A stretch of DNA of 64,000 bases from Psococerastis gibbosa (GCA_963971405.1 OZ020486.1:4154001-4218000), one strand, 5' to 3'; shown: positions 18,977-32,800, counted from the stretch's first letter. Program-made: numbers and translations. The notes: generated by a model from the letters alone, not told the origin.

Positions 18977-21437
18977 CTGCATATTATAGTGACAAAATGT
19001 AAAAAAAAAAAATATTTCTTCATTTTCTTCAACTTTAGGAGATCTCGATCATTTATGGCTCAATAATAAATTCCCGTGAAAATTTATTTTTAGTCCCAGT
19101 AAGATTTTTCCCACCTCCGGTTGACTCTGAAATGATTTCACCCCCATATTTACTCTCCCCTTTACGCCCCCCCCCGAAATATATTTATTTTACTATAGAT
19201 TGAAGTTAATTTTCCCTAGACGTACGAACTTTTACTACATACTATAAGATCGTAGACCCCCCGCCCCCCCCCCAATAAATCCTGGTTACGGGCCTGATTC
19301 TACATAATATACAATCACTTACCCATAGTCCTCCCCCCCCCCCTTCTCTATAAGCATCCAGTATCCTATATCCACCTATACAGTGCTGGCTTTAGTTACT
19401 GTAGGTATATAGTAAAAACATTCCGAAAAGGCCGTGCTTATATTTTTACATAACCTACTGTAACGTATAACAGTCGCCGGCAACTTTTTTGTACAGGTAA
19501 GCCAAATTCCGGATTTTCTCAAGCTGAGACCCTTTTCAAAAGCGCCAAACATTGCAAAACTATTTTTTCCACAAATTGTAAATAAATAAATAAATATTTC
19601 TGTTAAATTATACAATACAAGTAATCAAAGCAAGTAATCTAAGCAATTTAGGGAAGTTAGAAGCATTTCTCGCTGGTCTCAGTTCAATGGGGATCGAGTG
19701 TTCTAAGGTATAGGCGAAACTTTATAGTATAGGATCCAGTCGCTCACACTTGGAAGTGCGTGGCGCTGGCATTACAAGGTCTCCCCGTTGCCTCGTGTTG
19801 TAATAGGTGTGAGTGTCCCCGTTTTGTTTAAATGTCATGATTTTTAATGATTTGAAGTGAGAGCGTATTGAGCATTATTCTCGTGAGTTGTGTCTTGTGG
19901 TAAACAAAGAACAGAAATAGGTAACATTCTATGTAGGCTATGTCATGCAATCATGTTAAAGAAAGTACAACAGATAGCCCCTTCATAAGCTAAACATGAA
20001 TATGTGAGTGTCCATACTGTCTATATTGAGAGTCCTTTATTCAATTACTATTCTAAATCTTTTTACCCTTTTATTTTAAAAATGGCTAAAATTATAGTTT
20101 TGCCGAAGTAATTGATTGCCAAAGGCCTACCATTACGTGCACACATTTTCTTGACCTTCTCATTTCATATAGCAGAAATGCAGGTACAGGCTCGTTCCCA
20201 TACTTGGTTAAATCGAGCTAACGCCTAGGCGTTAGCTGTTACCATGCCAATGTAAGCATGTCGAACTTACCTATCACCGCGTATTTCTTACAAGTAATGT
20301 TCAATATAACTGTGGCTCTGGCCGCTAACACCGATATAATGTATACATCAGCAGCTTCTTAATTCCTATAGCTATAGCCAAGGAAGGAGTGCGTGTGGCG
20401 TCATTGCTGCTGACTATTTACGTTAGCAAGAATCGTAGTAGGTAGGGTTAACACGCAGGTAAGGTAGTGTTGTACTGTACAACCCGGCAGGCGCGGATCT
20501 AGAATGAGACCAAGGAGGGGGCTAAAATTAATACGATTTTTTTTTAAATAGGGCTGAAATATTGGGGTTTTACGCATTTTCAGAGCAATAACGGTTCTAT
20601 GTTGGTAATTAATACAATCGAGCACAAGGGAGGCCCGGGGGTCTCCCCCAGGAGAAAATTTGTGAAAAATAGGACTGACATAGTGGGGTTTTACGCATTA
20701 TGAGAACCTAATAGGGGGAGGGAGCTATAGCCCCCCCCCCCCGTAGATCCACGCCTGCTGAACCCGGTACGGTTCAACCTGCAGCTGTATCAATTTTTTA
20801 ATCGTTTTTTCTAGTGTCTGTAGGAAGTAGGTAATGGCCTTGTCGTTTATAGTAGAATGCCAATGATCCACATCAAAGAGCACTAGAGACAGTATACTAT
20901 GGGGGGGGTGGGCGGTAAATTCGACCGTGACACCCCCCCCCCCCCTCCTTAAAAAAAACTCTGTGTCCGCCTCTGGTTGTACCACAATGCAAAGGTAGGT
21001 AGGTACTGTATATCTAGGTAGGTACCATTCACTGTACATCCTAGCTTTATTGATTACCGTTAACCGATGAAAAATAAATAAGTATAAAATAGAACAAAGA
21101 TTAATCCTGACATTTTACAGGCATAAAGGCTAGGTACCGGGTGCATAAAAGAGTTACGCCTATGCCCAGCGGCAGCAAAGGAAAACGTCATCTCCTTTAA
21201 GTAAACGTCTTCTGGGTAATCACTTGTTTACTTAGGGGGGGGGGGGGATTTGATGCCTTTTTTAAATGGGTTAATCCCATCCACTTGGCTTCTTCTTTCA
21301 TTCCAAACTAATCACTTGTTTATACATTGGGAGTGGGGAAAATTTTATCCCATTTGAAATGGGTTACTTTCTTCAATTATACGCTATTATTTCATTTCCG
21401 AAGATGCATCCAGTATTATTTTTTATTGTATCTACTG
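18977..21437. other. repeat debris, no gene
   Basis: AT-rich DNA with fragments around poly-G/poly-C runs (19170-19180, 19260-19273, 19330-19343, 20730-20742, 20933-20945, 21234-21247). Phrases such as CGCGGATCTAGAA and CCTGGTTACGGGCC recur elsewhere (17820, 50080) and mark dispersed repeats. No coding region is supported. Confidence 0.4.
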
Positions 21438-22188
21438 CAGGGGTTCCCAAGTGTTGGTCGCGACCCCTAGTTAGTTATTTAAGGACTGTTTATGGAACCA
21501 GGCCTACTTATAGTGAAGCGTAGGTCCCTTGCCCAATGCCATGGATTTCGGACATGATTTGTATTGTTTCCGTATGAATTTTCGGCCATTGGCAAACTGG
21601 TATACGATCTCGATGTCAATAACCTACATCGGCTACAGGCGATAATGTACAAGCTCAGACAAGCTTATGACGCAATGAAACAGGCGAAGGCATGACTTAA
21701 CCAAGTAGGCGACAGATACGAGTCGACCCCTAGGGGATTCGCGAAATATTTCCAAGGGGGTCACGGCGTTGTCTCATATGCGAGCTATCCACAAGATACG
21801 AAGAAATCAATTGCATCATTAAGTTAATTAAATTTATGTTCATTTTTCAAGTTTCTTAAATTTAATTCATCAAAGATCAACAGGAAAATGTCATAATAAT
21901 AAATAATTATATTTGGTAGGTATACCTACAATGATATCATAGTCGGTCAGGTCACAAAGGACGACAATATTTTCTGTAATTTATTTTTGACCTTTAGTTT
22001 TGAACTAGGTAGGTCAAGTTAATATCGGATTGTAACTTTTAAGTCTTTCAATTTGTAAGCCACTCATCTACAGTAGGTAAAAAATAGACCTACAATAGGC
22101 AGATAATACAATAGAATTAGGGGGTTGCGACACAATTTCATTTCATTGAGCTGTCCGTGAGGAAAAAAAAGTTTGAGAGCCTCTACTG
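21438..22188. mobile_element. hAT-type non-autonomous transposon
   Basis: Begins CAGGGGTTCCCAA and ends with the complement of CAGTAGAGGCTCTCAAAC, the CAG-GGTTCTCAAA type of end common in hAT elements. About 750 bp, no transposase. Contains a segment (21590-21710) that recurs at 22970-23090. A second hAT-like end (CAGGGGTCGGCAA) is at about 45586. Confidence 0.5.
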
Positions 22189-23331
22189 TACATCGACATG
22201 AAGAACATCCGATTTGGAGGTCAACGCCCCCTGACATATTGGATATGGCGCCAGACTATTGGGTTGCCTACTAACTACTACCAACTCAAAAATTGCTGCT
22301 CAATCCGAATAATTCTTGATTTTTTTTCCGGCCGTGAAAGCCTTTGTAATTATATAATTCTTAAAATATCCGGTCAGGTTTAAATCAGAACACGAAAATG
22401 AAGTTTCACAGACACTATAATATCAAGAACATTGAACATACAAAAGCACATACAAAATCAGGTAGCAAATTTTATCAAATTACAACCTATTTACAAAAAT
22501 AATTTAGTTAACCTAACAAAATTATTTCAAATCTACAGTATGTTTGTAAGAATCGTGTGGACGTAATTAATTGTTTGTTTCAATGTTGTGACCAAGTAGC
22601 CCCAATGAATATGGCAGAGCTAAAACTTTAATTAAAAGCTACTGTACTGTATATGTACAAGTATTTGGAACATCAATATGCAGGGTATGATTTTACATTT
22701 GTCACCTCTGTAATAAAATGGTTATGCAACTTCAAAAAGTTTCAAACGCTTCAAGAGGAAGGTATTGACAACCCCTGGATGACCCCTAAAACTGTTGGTT
22801 TTCAAATTGTAATTTAATTTAATACGTAAGCTTTCGTCTATCTAATTTATATAAGACAGTATTATTATTTTGAAGGGCATTTATGGACGTGGGCCAATTG
22901 AACCTGTCCCTGCCAACGACCCCATGTATTTTCGAACATTATTGGCTATATTTCTGTAAGAATATTTCTCCGCTGGCACACGTTATCGATGTCAACCTAC
23001 ACCGGATACAAGCGATAATGGACAAGCTGAGACATGCTTACTATTGACGCAATGTAACCGGTGTAAGCGTGACTTGACCAAGTTCTTTCTGTTATTATTT
23101 CAACTTGAATATGCAGACGTGTACCCTGGTGTATTTTGTAAATGTGATCGTTTTGACAACTGTGATTCACATTATATATATTATTTATCTATTTAAGTTC
23201 AAGTACGAGCGAATAATATTTCATACAAAGTGTTGAGAACTGAATAGAAGCAGTGCCTTTGAAATGTGGGTATACAGACGAATGCTGCGCATATCTTGAA
23301 GGGATCGTGTCCCTATAAAGAAAATTAAACT
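22189..23331. other. repeat debris, no gene
   Basis: 22326-22380 resembles the outer part of PLE-3 (GGCCGTGAAAGCCTTTG). 22970-23090 is a copy of a family also seen near 21600, 30920, 31320 and 53100 (CGCTTGTAGG with GGTGTAGGTTGACC-like words). No gene is supported. Confidence 0.4.
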
Positions 23332-24160
23332 AAAGAACCGGTCCGAGTTTACTCGAACATGCTTTCCAAATTATAAATTAGTAGATAGAAATAATGTGTA
23401 ATTTCATAGTAAATAATTTCAATATGGTTAAATTTCAGATCCCTCGAACGGGGAGGGGGGGGGGGTCCACCTCAATATATTAAAAACCCCTTAAAACTCA
23501 ATTGCATATTCTGGAACGAACCGACCAATACATTGTAACAGTAGTAACAATGACACATGGCACGTAATATATTGGAGCGTGAATTTTCCATAATTTCTTC
23601 GAAAAATAATTTTTTGCACAGAACCAAATGTTTTTTTGGGAATGCAGCCTGTCCGGTTTTGTTACTCTATTGAACACCTAAAACATACCCTGAAGGTAGA
23701 AATCATCGATAGAAAGGTTCCGCAGAAAAATTATTTTTAGTAATTTTTCATGAAAATTGACTTATTTTTATTTTTTTACCCCCAGAAGCAAACTATCAAG
23801 GGGCAAGCGACCCCCCGCATTTTGTTAACATTAGTAACGACTACAATATATGTGAATTTAAAAGAAATAGTTGGAGCCGTTTTTGAGAAAAAAATGTTTT
23901 AGACGTTTTTTGATAATAAAACCCCCCCAAATTGAGTTAGCCAAAAATAAAAAAAATTGTCTGGAGGCATGATTTATGTGAACCTACAAGCAAAATTTCG
24001 CCAAAATCGGCCGAGTAGTTTGCCCGGAAATAGATGAACAGACAAACATTTCGTAAAAACCACTTTTTTGGGTTCCTGGGACCTCAAAACGTGTATCTCG
24101 GTATCAAAAATTTGGACCATCACAAAGCTTTCCTTATACTACGTATAAATTGGAAAGCAA
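23332..24160 (+). mobile_element. element X, copy A (about 0.83 kb)
   Basis: Family defined by AAAGAACCGGTCCGAG at its left edge, then TGCTTTCCAATTTAT, and ATAAATTGGAAAGCA at its right edge, which form a 15-bp inverted repeat. Interior marks are a poly-G run, CAAACTATCAAGGGGC, a GACAGACAGA tract and CCACTTTTTTGGGTTCCTGG. No transposase is found. Other copies are at 54893, 55935, 60059 and 60620. Confidence 0.7.
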
Positions 24161-24186
24161 TAAATATGGTGCATCTCCTCTACTAC

Positions 24187-24317
24187 CAAGGCCGTGCCCA
24201 GGTATTTGTTTGGGAGGGGATTCATAATTTTTTTTACGTATTTTATTAATGAAAGTGTAAAACCCCTTTATTTCGGAGGGTCCGCACCCCTTGAACCACC
24301 CCTTGGGCACGGCCTTG
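24187..24317. mobile_element. short inverted-repeat element (CGTGCCC type)
   Basis: Starts AAGGCCGTGCCCA and ends TGGGCACGGCCTT, a perfect 13-bp inverted repeat around about 105 bp. A longer, interrupted relative lies at about 38789-39035. Confidence 0.6.
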
Positions 24318-24829
24318 TCTACTTCCTACTTGAATAGAAGAAATCAGAATGTCAGTGATGGCGGGGCGGCATCCCGGATTTGTGTGGTTGCAAGTTTTAT
24401 CAAAATGCCCCAATTCGCGTTACATAGCCATGGTTTTGCATAGGGACGAGATGTAAAATCAACCCTTAGTTAGCCTATAGATTGTAGTTATGAGAATAGT
24501 AATAATGTTGAATTGTTTAAACAATTTTGGTCATCATTTGGCAGTCACAATGTAGATACACGTAATTCAAAATATACTAGATAATCCGTATTTCTGGAAT
24601 TTTATGTTCCATTTTTAGTTGTTTTACACACTACATTACATATACACATTTGCTAAAATATCGAATATTTTTACTTTCCGTCAATCATAAAGAGCCAATG
24701 CGGCGTGGCCAATCCGTCGGTCAACAGTTATTTCCACCTATTTCGTGTATCAACAAGTGTTGAGTTAAGATCGCATATAGAGACTTGCACAAGTACAAGC
24801 ACGCTACCACCTTAGCATCGAAGCCGATT
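24318..24829. other. no gene seen
   Basis: AT-rich spacer. Nothing recognisable. Confidence 0.4.
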
Positions 24830-25130
24830 GGTCGGACTGCAGGTTGCTGCCATAGGAAATATATTAACTGGAATGGCAGGAGCTATAATATCCCTTAAGG
24901 GGCACCCGTTAACCATAAGCCAACTATCAGAGACAAGTGCCAACGTAAAAAATATCCAAGTCTTAAACATTGCAGCATAGCAGAACGGATACCTGGACCC
25001 GGTCAAAACTATGTACTATGTATATATATATATGTAGCTTATGCAGGCTATTCACCCAGCGAAATTGCGTACTTATCATGTGCAGGCTACTATAGCCGCC
25101 ATATTGATAACGGTCTACAGCCCCGAGATG
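24830..25130. repeat. dispersed ~300-bp repeat, copy 1
   Basis: Similar over its whole length and in the same orientation to 59420-59705. Both share GGCACCCGTTAACCATAAGC, CGGATACCTGGACCCGG and ATATTGATAACGGTCT. On the minus strand both keep the peptide SDSWLMVNGC in a short open frame. The origin is unknown; it could be an old transposon end or a duplicated exon. Confidence 0.6.
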
Positions 25131-26479
25131 GATGCTGCAATGGCATCTTTAGACTTAATTTGCACAAAATAACTTGAAAAGTATCTACAGGGAGCACTAG
25201 ACGGCACCGTCACGCATATTAAGATGGCGGTGCCACCCATATAAGATACCGAAAACAAGCGATGCTGGGACCAGCTCTTACAACAAATTGATTTATCATT
25301 CTTTGAAGAAAGAAAATTTACGCCCAACTAAAGATGGAACAGTGTCTTAGATCAGCAGTCTATAATAATCATATATAAACTAAATGAAGGTGCCAGATGA
25401 AAAAGAGAACATTTTTCTTAAGTAAAATATCAAAAAGATTTCGTCGAAAAAAAATTGTCAACATAATTCCCCCTGATGACACATTCTAATATTGTTCCAA
25501 TATTCGATCAAATAAATATGGTTGGAAGAAAAATTGGAACGTGCAGTGCCAAATTGAAATTGTAGTATATTCAAAATTAACATTCCAGATATTCGATCGA
25601 ATAAATACTAGAGTATGTTTTACAATACATGTGTATAGTAGGTATATATATTATGTACGATATACTGTATATCGAAATTGATCAAAAATCTTTAATATGC
25701 GTCTGAAATAAAAAAAATTTGAAGTTTAGTAAAAAATTATTTTTCTACGCATTAAAAAGTTTATATTTTTTTCAAAAAGGACCATAAATGCTCGTAACAA
25801 AACATTTGACTAATTGCAAGAGCTAAAAAATGTTATAAATGTTAATGAAAATGCTGAACAATTTACAACCGACACAAGAGATCATGCTAACATTTTTAGC
25901 TGAAGAAAATAGACTTATTGCGCCTAAAAACCATGGCAACATATTTAGCTTAAGGAAGCGCAGCAAAATAGACAATATCAGCTCAATGCAAAATACTCGT
26001 ATCTTATTGGTTCATGAACAAGTGCAAACCCCATAAAAAGGGCTAAACATACTGTATCTACTTATCTGTCCATAAACGTAATCAATCGTATAAAAGGAAT
26101 ATTATATTGTACCAATTCGACTGCTCGTACCAAAAAAATTGGCTTATTACAAAAGCTAAAAATATGTTAGACGTAGATGTTTGTAAAAAATTTACAAAAA
26201 AAAAACGATACAAGAGATCGTGCCAACATTATGGCATATTACAAAACCTACGGGAGCGTTCAAAGTCAGTGCATTTAAGTGTAAGAGAAGCTAACTGTCA
26301 ATTAATTGCAGTAACCAATGAGCGGCAAGAATGAGTGCTAACGTCAACAAGTCTTCTTGGCCCTCATTGGCTATCATTATCAATAATCTAGTGATTAGCG
26401 CAGAGATATTGGGCTTTGTTTCCTTTCAGGAGAATATGCTGAGCCTGCGTGGCACAAGTCGGCCCGTGCCAATCAGGTG
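25131..26479. other. AT-rich spacer, no gene
   Basis: Two loosely similar segments (25850-25990 and 26190-26280, sharing ACAAGAGATCATGC-like words) suggest a worn repeat. No supported coding sequence. Confidence 0.4.
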
Positions 26480-26862
26480 CCCATTCCATTGACCGGCTAG
26501 GGCTATTTCCAACAATGGTGACGTGGTAGCAGACATTCAAGACTTAGGTGGGGTTTCCACCGACCTCGCATTGCAGAATTGACGGAAATGCTTATTTTCC
26601 TCTATGCAATAGTTAAAATTGATCAATGATCATACAGTAAAATCACAAACAAACAAACTAAAATTAAAAAATGGCGTCATGGGATATGTTAAGTACAAAC
26701 ATTTTAATAGATTTCTATAAAAAGAAAAATTCTAATTTCCGTCAATGTCATTTTTATTCTGCAATGCGAGATCGGTGGAAACGCAACCTAAGTCTTGAAT
26801 GTCTGCTACCACGTCACTGTTTTTGGAAATAGCCCTAGCCGGTCAATGGAATGGGCGCCCTC
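26480..26862. mobile_element. palindrome holding a nested GGCGGGG-type MITE
   Basis: The outer arms (26480-26546 and 26789-26862) are reverse complements containing GACGTGGTAGCAGACATTC. Inserted at their centre is a MITE (26547-26788) with ends GGTGGGGTTTCCACCGACC and its complement and inner marks TTGCAGAAT and TGACGGAAAT. The same family and the same kind of nesting occur at 50816-51218. Confidence 0.65.
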
Positions 26863-28446
26863 AACGACAAAGTGCGAATTTATAACGAGGTGCTTTAAAC
26901 CTCTGCCACTGAACAAGTTGCACCCAACTGCTGGAATTGTCCTCGACAACAATGAGGCGAGCCACAGCTGCTGCTGATGAGTACTAAACAGACCAAGAAC
27001 AGGAAACACATGATGCAATACGCAATTGACGTCTATATCAGAAATTGTTTAATTGACAGTTAGGCTATCGTATACGTTGTCATACTGACTTGAAACATAA
27101 TCTAACAATGGTACAAAAAGAGATCCATAAATATTCAAAGTCATGGCAAGAACAAGCATTTTAGTCTACAATAATATCAGCCGCCTAAAAATTCAATTTT
27201 CGTTCTTGAGATCTTGAGAAAATCAACTGCAATAGTGGCAGAGTGCTTAAAACTGAGGTCACTTTAGGTTAGTGAAATTACAGTACCCTAAATACTTTAA
27301 ATAGGCTAAGATATGTTCTACCTAAAACTAATCAAGCGAGCCAAGCCAAAAAATGGATTTTTGTCACACTGAAAATCCGCTTTTTCTCAGCAGTTTTCCC
27401 AATCCTAAAACCATTGCTGATATTTCCATATACCCCGGGACATTTCTTTATTATTACTCGTGCAATAAGTGTCAATTTTCGCACACTGGATATTTCCAAC
27501 TACGCAGAACAATAAAAAATAAGTTACACTGCAAAAATTAAAATTAGCTTAAAAAAACTTAAATATTTAATTTAATAAGAGTATTTTTTCTCGTCCTTCC
27601 CAATCCCTGGTTTTCACCATAGTATTATTTAAGAATGCACAATGAATAAACTTGTCGTTGATAACGAAGTCGATACATTTCGAAAAACACTCGAATAGCC
27701 TCTCCTAGAGTTTTCTCTAGAGAGACGAGGTACACACGCCCACCAAAAATATATTTTTGAATTACAGATGCCACCAGATGCGTCGAACTTGTGACATAAA
27801 CATCTGAAAAGTTAGCAATATTATTTATAGGCCTAGTAGTATTTAGTATTTTAAGTAACATGTATTCTGTGCCACAAAAACAATTCTATCGTGGCTGCAA
27901 GGCGTGCTCTCTGATTGATCCCAGTTCGACAGGCCTGCTGGAACCAGGAATTCAAAAAATATATTCCATAAAATAAAATATATTATATTCTCGTATCTCT
28001 TAGATCTCCTGCCTCTCCATTGCGGATTTGACGGTTGGCATAGGATTGGCAATATTATAGGTCATACAGTACGACTCCAGGGAATCGCCACTTAAATACA
28101 TAAAATAGTATAGTAAAATTAAAGTAATGCCTTTGTAGTTCCAGGCTATTAATAAACCAATCTAGCGTAGTTACAGTCAGTTTCAAAGTATTTTAAAAAT
28201 GTCATATAAATAAATATAAGCAAGAAAAACTAGGATTATGCATGGAAATACATTTCTTTGGGATTATAAGAGTTATAGACACCTTAAGGAGTATCTTTGC
28301 AATTTTTTGGAAAACATGGCATGAGAGCTAATTAATTAAATTCTCGTTTCACGGTGGCTATATGAGCAAAATCCCACTTTAACAAATCCAGAAAGATATA
28401 CTCTGATAATACACCATACATTTGGTTATAGTTCACAAGACTATCT
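26863..28446. other. spacer, no gene
   Basis: AT-rich DNA without recognisable genes. Short open frames lack conserved residues and splice context. Confidence 0.4.
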
Positions 28447-28678
28447 ATCTATTTAAATAAATAAATAAATAAAGACTTTTTGTTCTATTACTAAGCCAAC
28501 CTAGCGGAGTTAGGGCTATAAAGCCCTCTCTTACACTCAACTAGGAAGGCCCGGGACCGCCTGCTTTACATGCCCTCCAAAGCATGGCCAGAAAATGTAG
28601 GACTCTAACCAACAACCTTTCGGGTGAAAGTCAGAGTCCGTACCACTAATCTACGTATGTCCTGACTATCCTATCCTG
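28447..28678 (-). mobile_element. tRNA-derived SINE
   Basis: On the minus strand the head near 28678 shows an A-box-like TAGATTAGTGGTACGG and a B-box-like GGTTAGAGTCC about 40 bp apart, as in a Pol III tRNA promoter. A body of about 120 bp follows, then a (TTTA)n tail at 28447-28475. Partial copies of the body occur at about 37155-37255, 42598-42645 and, inverted, 59895-59975. Confidence 0.6.
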
Positions 28679-29654
28679 ATCTATTGTGTATAATGACAGT
28701 TTATATATTTTAAGAGGTGCTTAAAGAACATTTTTGTCAATATAAGGGCTCCGGGTCGTTAAATAAAATAATTAGCCTATGCTCTTTTCAAAAGAATTGG
28801 AAAAGATTACCTTAGGTATTTTATAATTTTATAGTACGGTTACATACGGATTAGGTACGTTGCATTGTACTATATACTGTATGTGTAAATATATTGTATG
28901 AATGATGAATATGTAATTTACTTACATTTTTTGGGAGTATAGGAGTCTAGCTACCTTAGTCTTTTCTTACATACATGGGTACAGGTCTAATCATGCTCAA
29001 AGAGCGGTTACGGATTTGAAATGTTTTCCCCACAAAATACACCATGAATATATTGTTTAGGACTTCAGGTGATGACTATAAATAATAAATAAATAAATAA
29101 CGGCTTTATTTTTACTTGGGCGAACCGTAAGACTAGGAAGTCTTCTATATTTTAAATCCATTTTTTTTAGGAAGAAAAAGAGCCTAGACACTTTAATCAC
29201 ACGCACGTATAAGTTATGTGTTTTTTTCGATCTGTTGGACAAACATATCTGAGTATGGGTATTGTACGGGTCAAAAATAGGTATGACCTGTTTTTGGAGA
29301 GTAAAAGAACCTAGATGCCATAATCCTTTCTACTTTTACTTTACTTTTTCCTCGCTTTTATCCCTAAGAGGGGTCAGCGATACGGCATGTTCTTTTCCAC
29401 TCCTTGCGATTTTGTGCTTCGACTACGGGTGCTCCTAAAATCCTGAGGTCTTGGCCATAATCCTTTCTAGCATATATATTGTATTTAGACGCAGTTCTAC
29501 TTATGCCAAAAGAACGGTTTCACACGCATTAGGGAGGTATGTTTTTCTTACACCTTTAGCAAAAATGTGGGTGAGTATGGGTGATTATGTTGCATAAGTG
29601 ATGAATATGTACGTAAAGACCCTTTTTTGTGGGGATTACAAGAGCCTAGATACC
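28679..29654. other. downstream of the neurotactin-like gene; LINE scrap
   Basis: 29345-29455 is similar to 46560-46665 (CTAAGAGGGGTCAGCGAT, TTCCACTCCTTG), a dispersed repeat probably from the 3' end of a non-LTR retroelement. A minus-strand 3' UTR of the neurotactin-like gene should lie here. Phrases such as GAGCCTAGA and ACCTTAATCCTTTC repeat three times between 28940 and 29670, a weak tandem pattern. No clear AATAAA signal was fixed. Confidence 0.4.
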
Positions 29655-29808
29655 TTAATCCTTTCTTGCATACATGGGCACAATATTGTTAGCGATCCAG
29701 AAGTCGCAGTTCGACGAATCCTGCACCCATTCGGTGGATCTAGATATGTTCAGGAAGGGCTGTTGCAGTTGGGCGGCTTTCTTCGGCAGTTCTCCACTTT
29801 CCACGTAC
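29655..29808 (-). CDS. Nrt: Nrt exon 12, stop
   Basis: Acceptor GTTTAG|GTACG. Encodes YVESGELPKKAAQLQQPF, then NCDFWIANNIVPMYARKD and TAA at 29655. The Cys of NCDFW is the usual final disulfide Cys of the fold. Confidence 0.85.
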
Positions 29809-32800
29809 CTAAACAAGGACACATGTTACACACCAATATTACTACTATATTACCGGCTCAGTCTAGTTGGTAGGGGACTAGACTACGAAACAGAAGGGAA
29901 AAGTTCTAGACCCAACTAAAAAAGAACATTATTTTTCCCCGGGGTCAACTTTTTTTTAAAAACTATCTTTCCCATTTACGCTCCTAATGCAGTTCCCACC
30001 ATTGCAAGGTCAGTGATACTGAACGTCATGTTTTATTATATGCATGGCAACGGCTTGCAGCCGTGGTTGCATTCCACTTACCACAACTTGACACACGGTT
30101 GGGTACCTTAAAAGGAAATCGGACTACGCGATTTTTTACAAGGTCAATGTTCACAGGCAATATCAATCTTAGAGCCGTCAAAAATATTTGTTAAATTAGC
30201 AGAAATGTTCCTGTACATGTCGATACATGATATGTGGAATTCACAACACCACTAGGCCAATGTTCTTCAACTCCTTTCTCTCGGGAATACCAGACAATTG
30301 TTTTTTATACAAATCAAATTCAATAATTGTGGCCAATCTGTGTCAGCCGCTTATTCCACCCACGTCAATATCAATAATCAATTGATTTTTACACAAAGAA
30401 GGCTTTTTTCCTACGAGTGTCTGTTAACTTCACCGGTACTCCTCTCCAAATTGGAGAAAGGAAGACATGGAGAAATGTACGGAAACGAGATTCAAACCCA
30501 AGTTTTCACCTTGCCTGGGTGCTATGCTGACTACTGCACTAAATCAGATCCGCCAGGTGTCGTCCGCAGATGTTGACGAAACGTTTGGAAGTACTTTCCA
30601 ATAATCCTGGATTCTACACCTTCATCAGTAACTCCGGCAGGGAAAGTCTTTGAAAAGTTATAAAATCAAGCAATAGATTTATTATATACGGTACAATAAG
30701 ATGCTTACTTGTAGAAGAGATCTTGCATGGCCCTGACGAAGTCCCTCTGCGCGGGGGCCTGGGGCTCGTAGGTCCCCATAATAGCTGACACATCCAAGTC
30801 AACGTCAGCAATGTTACCGATTCCGTTGTGTTCCCGGGTCATTGTTGCCACGTAGAACGTGATGTTAGGCTGCGGAAAACATACACATCAAGTCTCGTTC
30901 ACGCCAGAATGTGCCAATGGTAAGCATGTCTCAGTTTGTTCATTGTCGCTTGTAGGTGTTGTTTCCAACGCCTGCTTTCAGCATTTCTGCTTTAAGCAAC
31001 CCTGTCAGCCTGGCGAGGGGCGTGAGTCTGTTTGTTAACCTGAGGCACCCTAAGGGCAGACTCTTTCACCTCGGGGGAAATGGGAGTTGACTGACCGGGT
31101 GGACCTCCTGATTATAGAGGATTCCGAACCACTTGGGGAACATGATAAAGTCACACGATTAAATCGGAGGCGACCAGGACTCGACACGTACTTATACTTA
31201 AATAAGCGCATTATCAGGTCCCACCATGTTCCCCTGCCAATGCTGTGCACACTACCAAGTTTGCCGCAGTTTGAAACATGCTCTGTTCTAATGGAATCAA
31301 CATGGTAAGGCCGTTGGCATGTCGCTTGTAGGTGGTGTGGGTTGACCCAGAGGATGTGTTTCCAAAGGACTAAATGTATGGGTAAAAAAATGACCTGGGG
31401 TGGCTGGCATTCAATGTTTACGTAGGTTGCATTCATTAAGGCCCGGTACACACGGAGAAATTTGTGATGGGTTGGTGCTAGGTCGCTGGTGTGTCGTTGG
31501 CGTTTGGGGGGAAAACCCAGCACCTACGACAAGCCAGCTATAAAAATCGGCTGCAGTAGACGCTAGAGTTTAGCACCAACCCATTTGGCTCCAAGACAAA
31601 CTTCTCAGCGAATCACTGCCATTCGAATCGTCCATGTGTACCGGGCTAGGTCCTTCAAAATAACAACGCATTTTTAAATTAACAAATCGGTATTTGTGGC
31701 GATGGACGGAACATATTCGTAAGTAAATGCACGAAGTTGCGGCAAGTTTTTTAAATGGTTCTTCTACCTCTTATACATATATTCAATGCCCTAACATATC
31801 TATTAAAAGTTCAACTCACCCTAGCTCTGGACATCACCAGTAGTGGACAGACCGTTTTAATATCAGAAATCATCGTAACCAAGCCTTCCCACGTAGCGTT
31901 GTAGCGTTTCAGTGCTTCTGGCGCCAGCTCAGTCCTACCCACAATACTATCCGTGACATGGGTTCGAATAGTCTCTTCTCGCTCACCCGAAAACTTCTTG
32001 TTCATTTTCTCCCACAGCGCGACCGTGGCTTCGCTTTGTGCCGTAGAGCCTGCAAATGTTGTAATAAAATAAGGTCCGGTACAAACGGTACGCCTTGCCA
32101 GTGACGCGCTGGGAAATTTGCTTTTGTAGCAAATAGGTAGTTGGAAAACCTGAGAGCTAACTTCAGAAGATTTCTAAGGCTGGCGTGAAGCCAACCGCAC
32201 GCAGGTGCACGCTTTCCACCTCGACACGGCCAGAACTCACCTCAGCCTCACCTCTTCCGAAGTGCGTACAGAAGTAGGCTGTTTCTTCACACTAGCCCAT
32301 TTGTTCCCATGATGACAAATTTCCCAGCGCGTCACCGGCGTCGGGATCGTCCGTGTGTACCGGGCCTTAGTGACGAATGCGCCAGCAGCCAGGATGAGAT
32401 TTAGACTTACACCTTACTACAAAATTCACTATAGTCTTAAAAGTCCAACTACATTCCACAAAGTGTTATCTTAAGTACGGCTGACTTCTCCAATGATCTA
32501 CAGTAGACTTGTTCTTCTAACCTAAAATCTCGTCTGAGAGCATTTACCTACAACCAATTACCCCTTGAGCCTTCCACACAGGACCTCAAAGAATAACTCC
32601 ATCCACGACCAGCAAATGCCGGATTTAGTCTGTAGCATCATCAGTTTTGTAGTACTTCAGCCCTTGTGGGTCAGAAGGGATGCTGCAACATCGCGCGATT
32701 GAATGCACGCTTACCTCCGGGCTCAGACTGGTTGTAGAATGGCACAGGGAGGGTCTCCACCAATGAATTGGTTAGTTTGTTGGCCTGCTCATTGAGACTG

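Noticed and set aside
32620-32660. CTGATGATGC on the minus strand as a hammerhead core
   Set aside because: No GAAA or stem pairing follows; it is part of the decayed exon 9 copy.
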